Shown: positions 6,117 to 6,295 of the stretch, one piece after another
Position numbering within the stretch: position 1 is the stretch's first letter
Layout: every line of letters begins with the position of its first letter
DNA from: Maricaulis sp963976135
GTDB lineage: Bacteria > Pseudomonadota > Alphaproteobacteria > Caulobacterales > Maricaulaceae
Reading direction: 5' to 3'
Assembly (NCBI RefSeq): GCF_963976135.1
Contig: NZ_CAXBKN010000122.1
Span: forward strand, 1-6,295
Length of the DNA: 6,295 nucleotides
The notes under the pieces: generated by a model
What the model saw: the letters and a program-made list of their open reading frames with translations, nothing else
Database searches by the model: none
Told to the model about the DNA's origin: nothing
Position numbers and translations under genes: made by a program

Positions 6117-6258
6117 CCCCAAACAAACACAACAAGCCACTTCCCCCGCACGTGTTGCGGGGCCTGCCGGAGGGGACTCCAGCCAGGTGGCCAACACATG
6201 GCAGGCCCCGGAATTCAACGCGCTCCTCCGGGGGAAGATAGTGTGTTTGGTGTTGGGG
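6117..6258. repeat. nested imperfect inverted repeat, about 142 nt, downstream of xseA
   Basis: Matching arms from outside inward: CCCCAA (6117-6122) with TTGGGG (6253-6258); AAACACA (6125-6131) with TGTGTTT (6242-6248); CTTCCCCCG (6140-6148) with CGGGGGAAG (6229-6237); and CGGGGCCTGCC (6158-6168) with GGCAGGCCCCG (6200-6210), leaving a 31-base apical part. The nesting gives one long hairpin with internal loops. Alternative local hairpins also exist: CCCCGCA/TGCGGGG at 6144-6150 and 6156-6162, and CCGGAGG/CCTCCGG at 6167-6173 and 6225-6231. It contains no believable gene and no T-run, so it is not a simple terminator. Likely explanations are an intergenic palindromic repeat of the REP/BIME or MITE kind, or a structured RNA. 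The CTTCCCCCG...CGGGGGAAG core resembles abundant intergenic palindromes of GC-rich alphaproteobacteria, which is recollection and not a search result. Confidence 0.7.
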
Positions 6259-6295
6259 CGGCGCGCAATCGCCAACTTATCCCCCACCGCCGACA
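6259..6295. other. right-edge noncoding sequence
   Basis: These 37 bases after the inverted repeat show no start codon with a ribosome binding site and no family signature. The next gene lies beyond the window. Confidence 0.4.

Noticed and set aside
6149..6154. CACGTG hexamer
   Set aside because: A short palindrome expected by chance in GC-rich DNA. Here it falls inside the larger inverted repeat and needs no separate meaning.
6275..6284. TTATCCCCC, resembling a DnaA box
   Set aside because: It differs from TTATNCACA at two of the defined positions and stands alone, with no cluster or AT-rich region.
5550..6287. Open frame of 245 codons on the minus strand crossing xseA and the inverted repeat
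   Set aside because: It is mostly antisense to xseA, has no family signature, and its upstream part is made of palindromic repeat sequence.

Overview
This is a GC-rich, gene-dense chromosomal window with six recognisable coding regions plus a short overlapping one. Codon use (strong G/C third positions), the divergent purD/xseA pair, and the protein styles (an ACAD10/11-type phosphotransferase and a secreted amidohydrolase next to housekeeping genes) suggest an alphaproteobacterium, perhaps of the Caulobacter/Maricaulis/Hyphomonas group. That placement is inference, because no rRNA or other marker gene is present.

Layout, left to right. The left edge holds the 5' part of a TauE/SafE-type membrane transporter on the minus strand (<1-239). 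Divergent from it are two small, unrecognised membrane proteins on the plus strand: 94 aa (314-598) and 44 aa (582-716), overlapping by 17 nt. The second has a clear ribosome binding site inside the first. Its stop codon interlocks with that of the next, convergent gene in a shared CTAG. From 4522 down to 713 three genes run on the minus strand in the order purD, a secreted metal-dependent amidohydrolase, and an aminoglycoside-phosphotransferase-like kinase. Spacing is 86 bp between the first pair and 79 bp between the second, each with its own start signals, so read-through is possible but not shown. A 103-bp divergent region carrying a perfect 14-bp palindrome separates purD from xseA (4626-6062, plus strand), the large subunit of exonuclease VII. 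After xseA comes a noncoding tail of 233 bp dominated by a nested imperfect inverted repeat of about 142 nt (6117-6258).

How the genes relate. purD (purine synthesis) and xseA (DNA repair and mutagenesis) are core housekeeping genes. The amidohydrolase probably acts in the periplasm on a dipeptide-like or cyclic amide substrate. The kinase-like protein probably acts in the cytoplasm on a small hydroxylated or acyl-type substrate. Nothing ties these four into one pathway. I see no CRISPR array, no tRNA or rRNA, no transposase, no phage gene and no defence system. The parts least explained by known families are the two small membrane proteins and the inverted-repeat structure at the right end.
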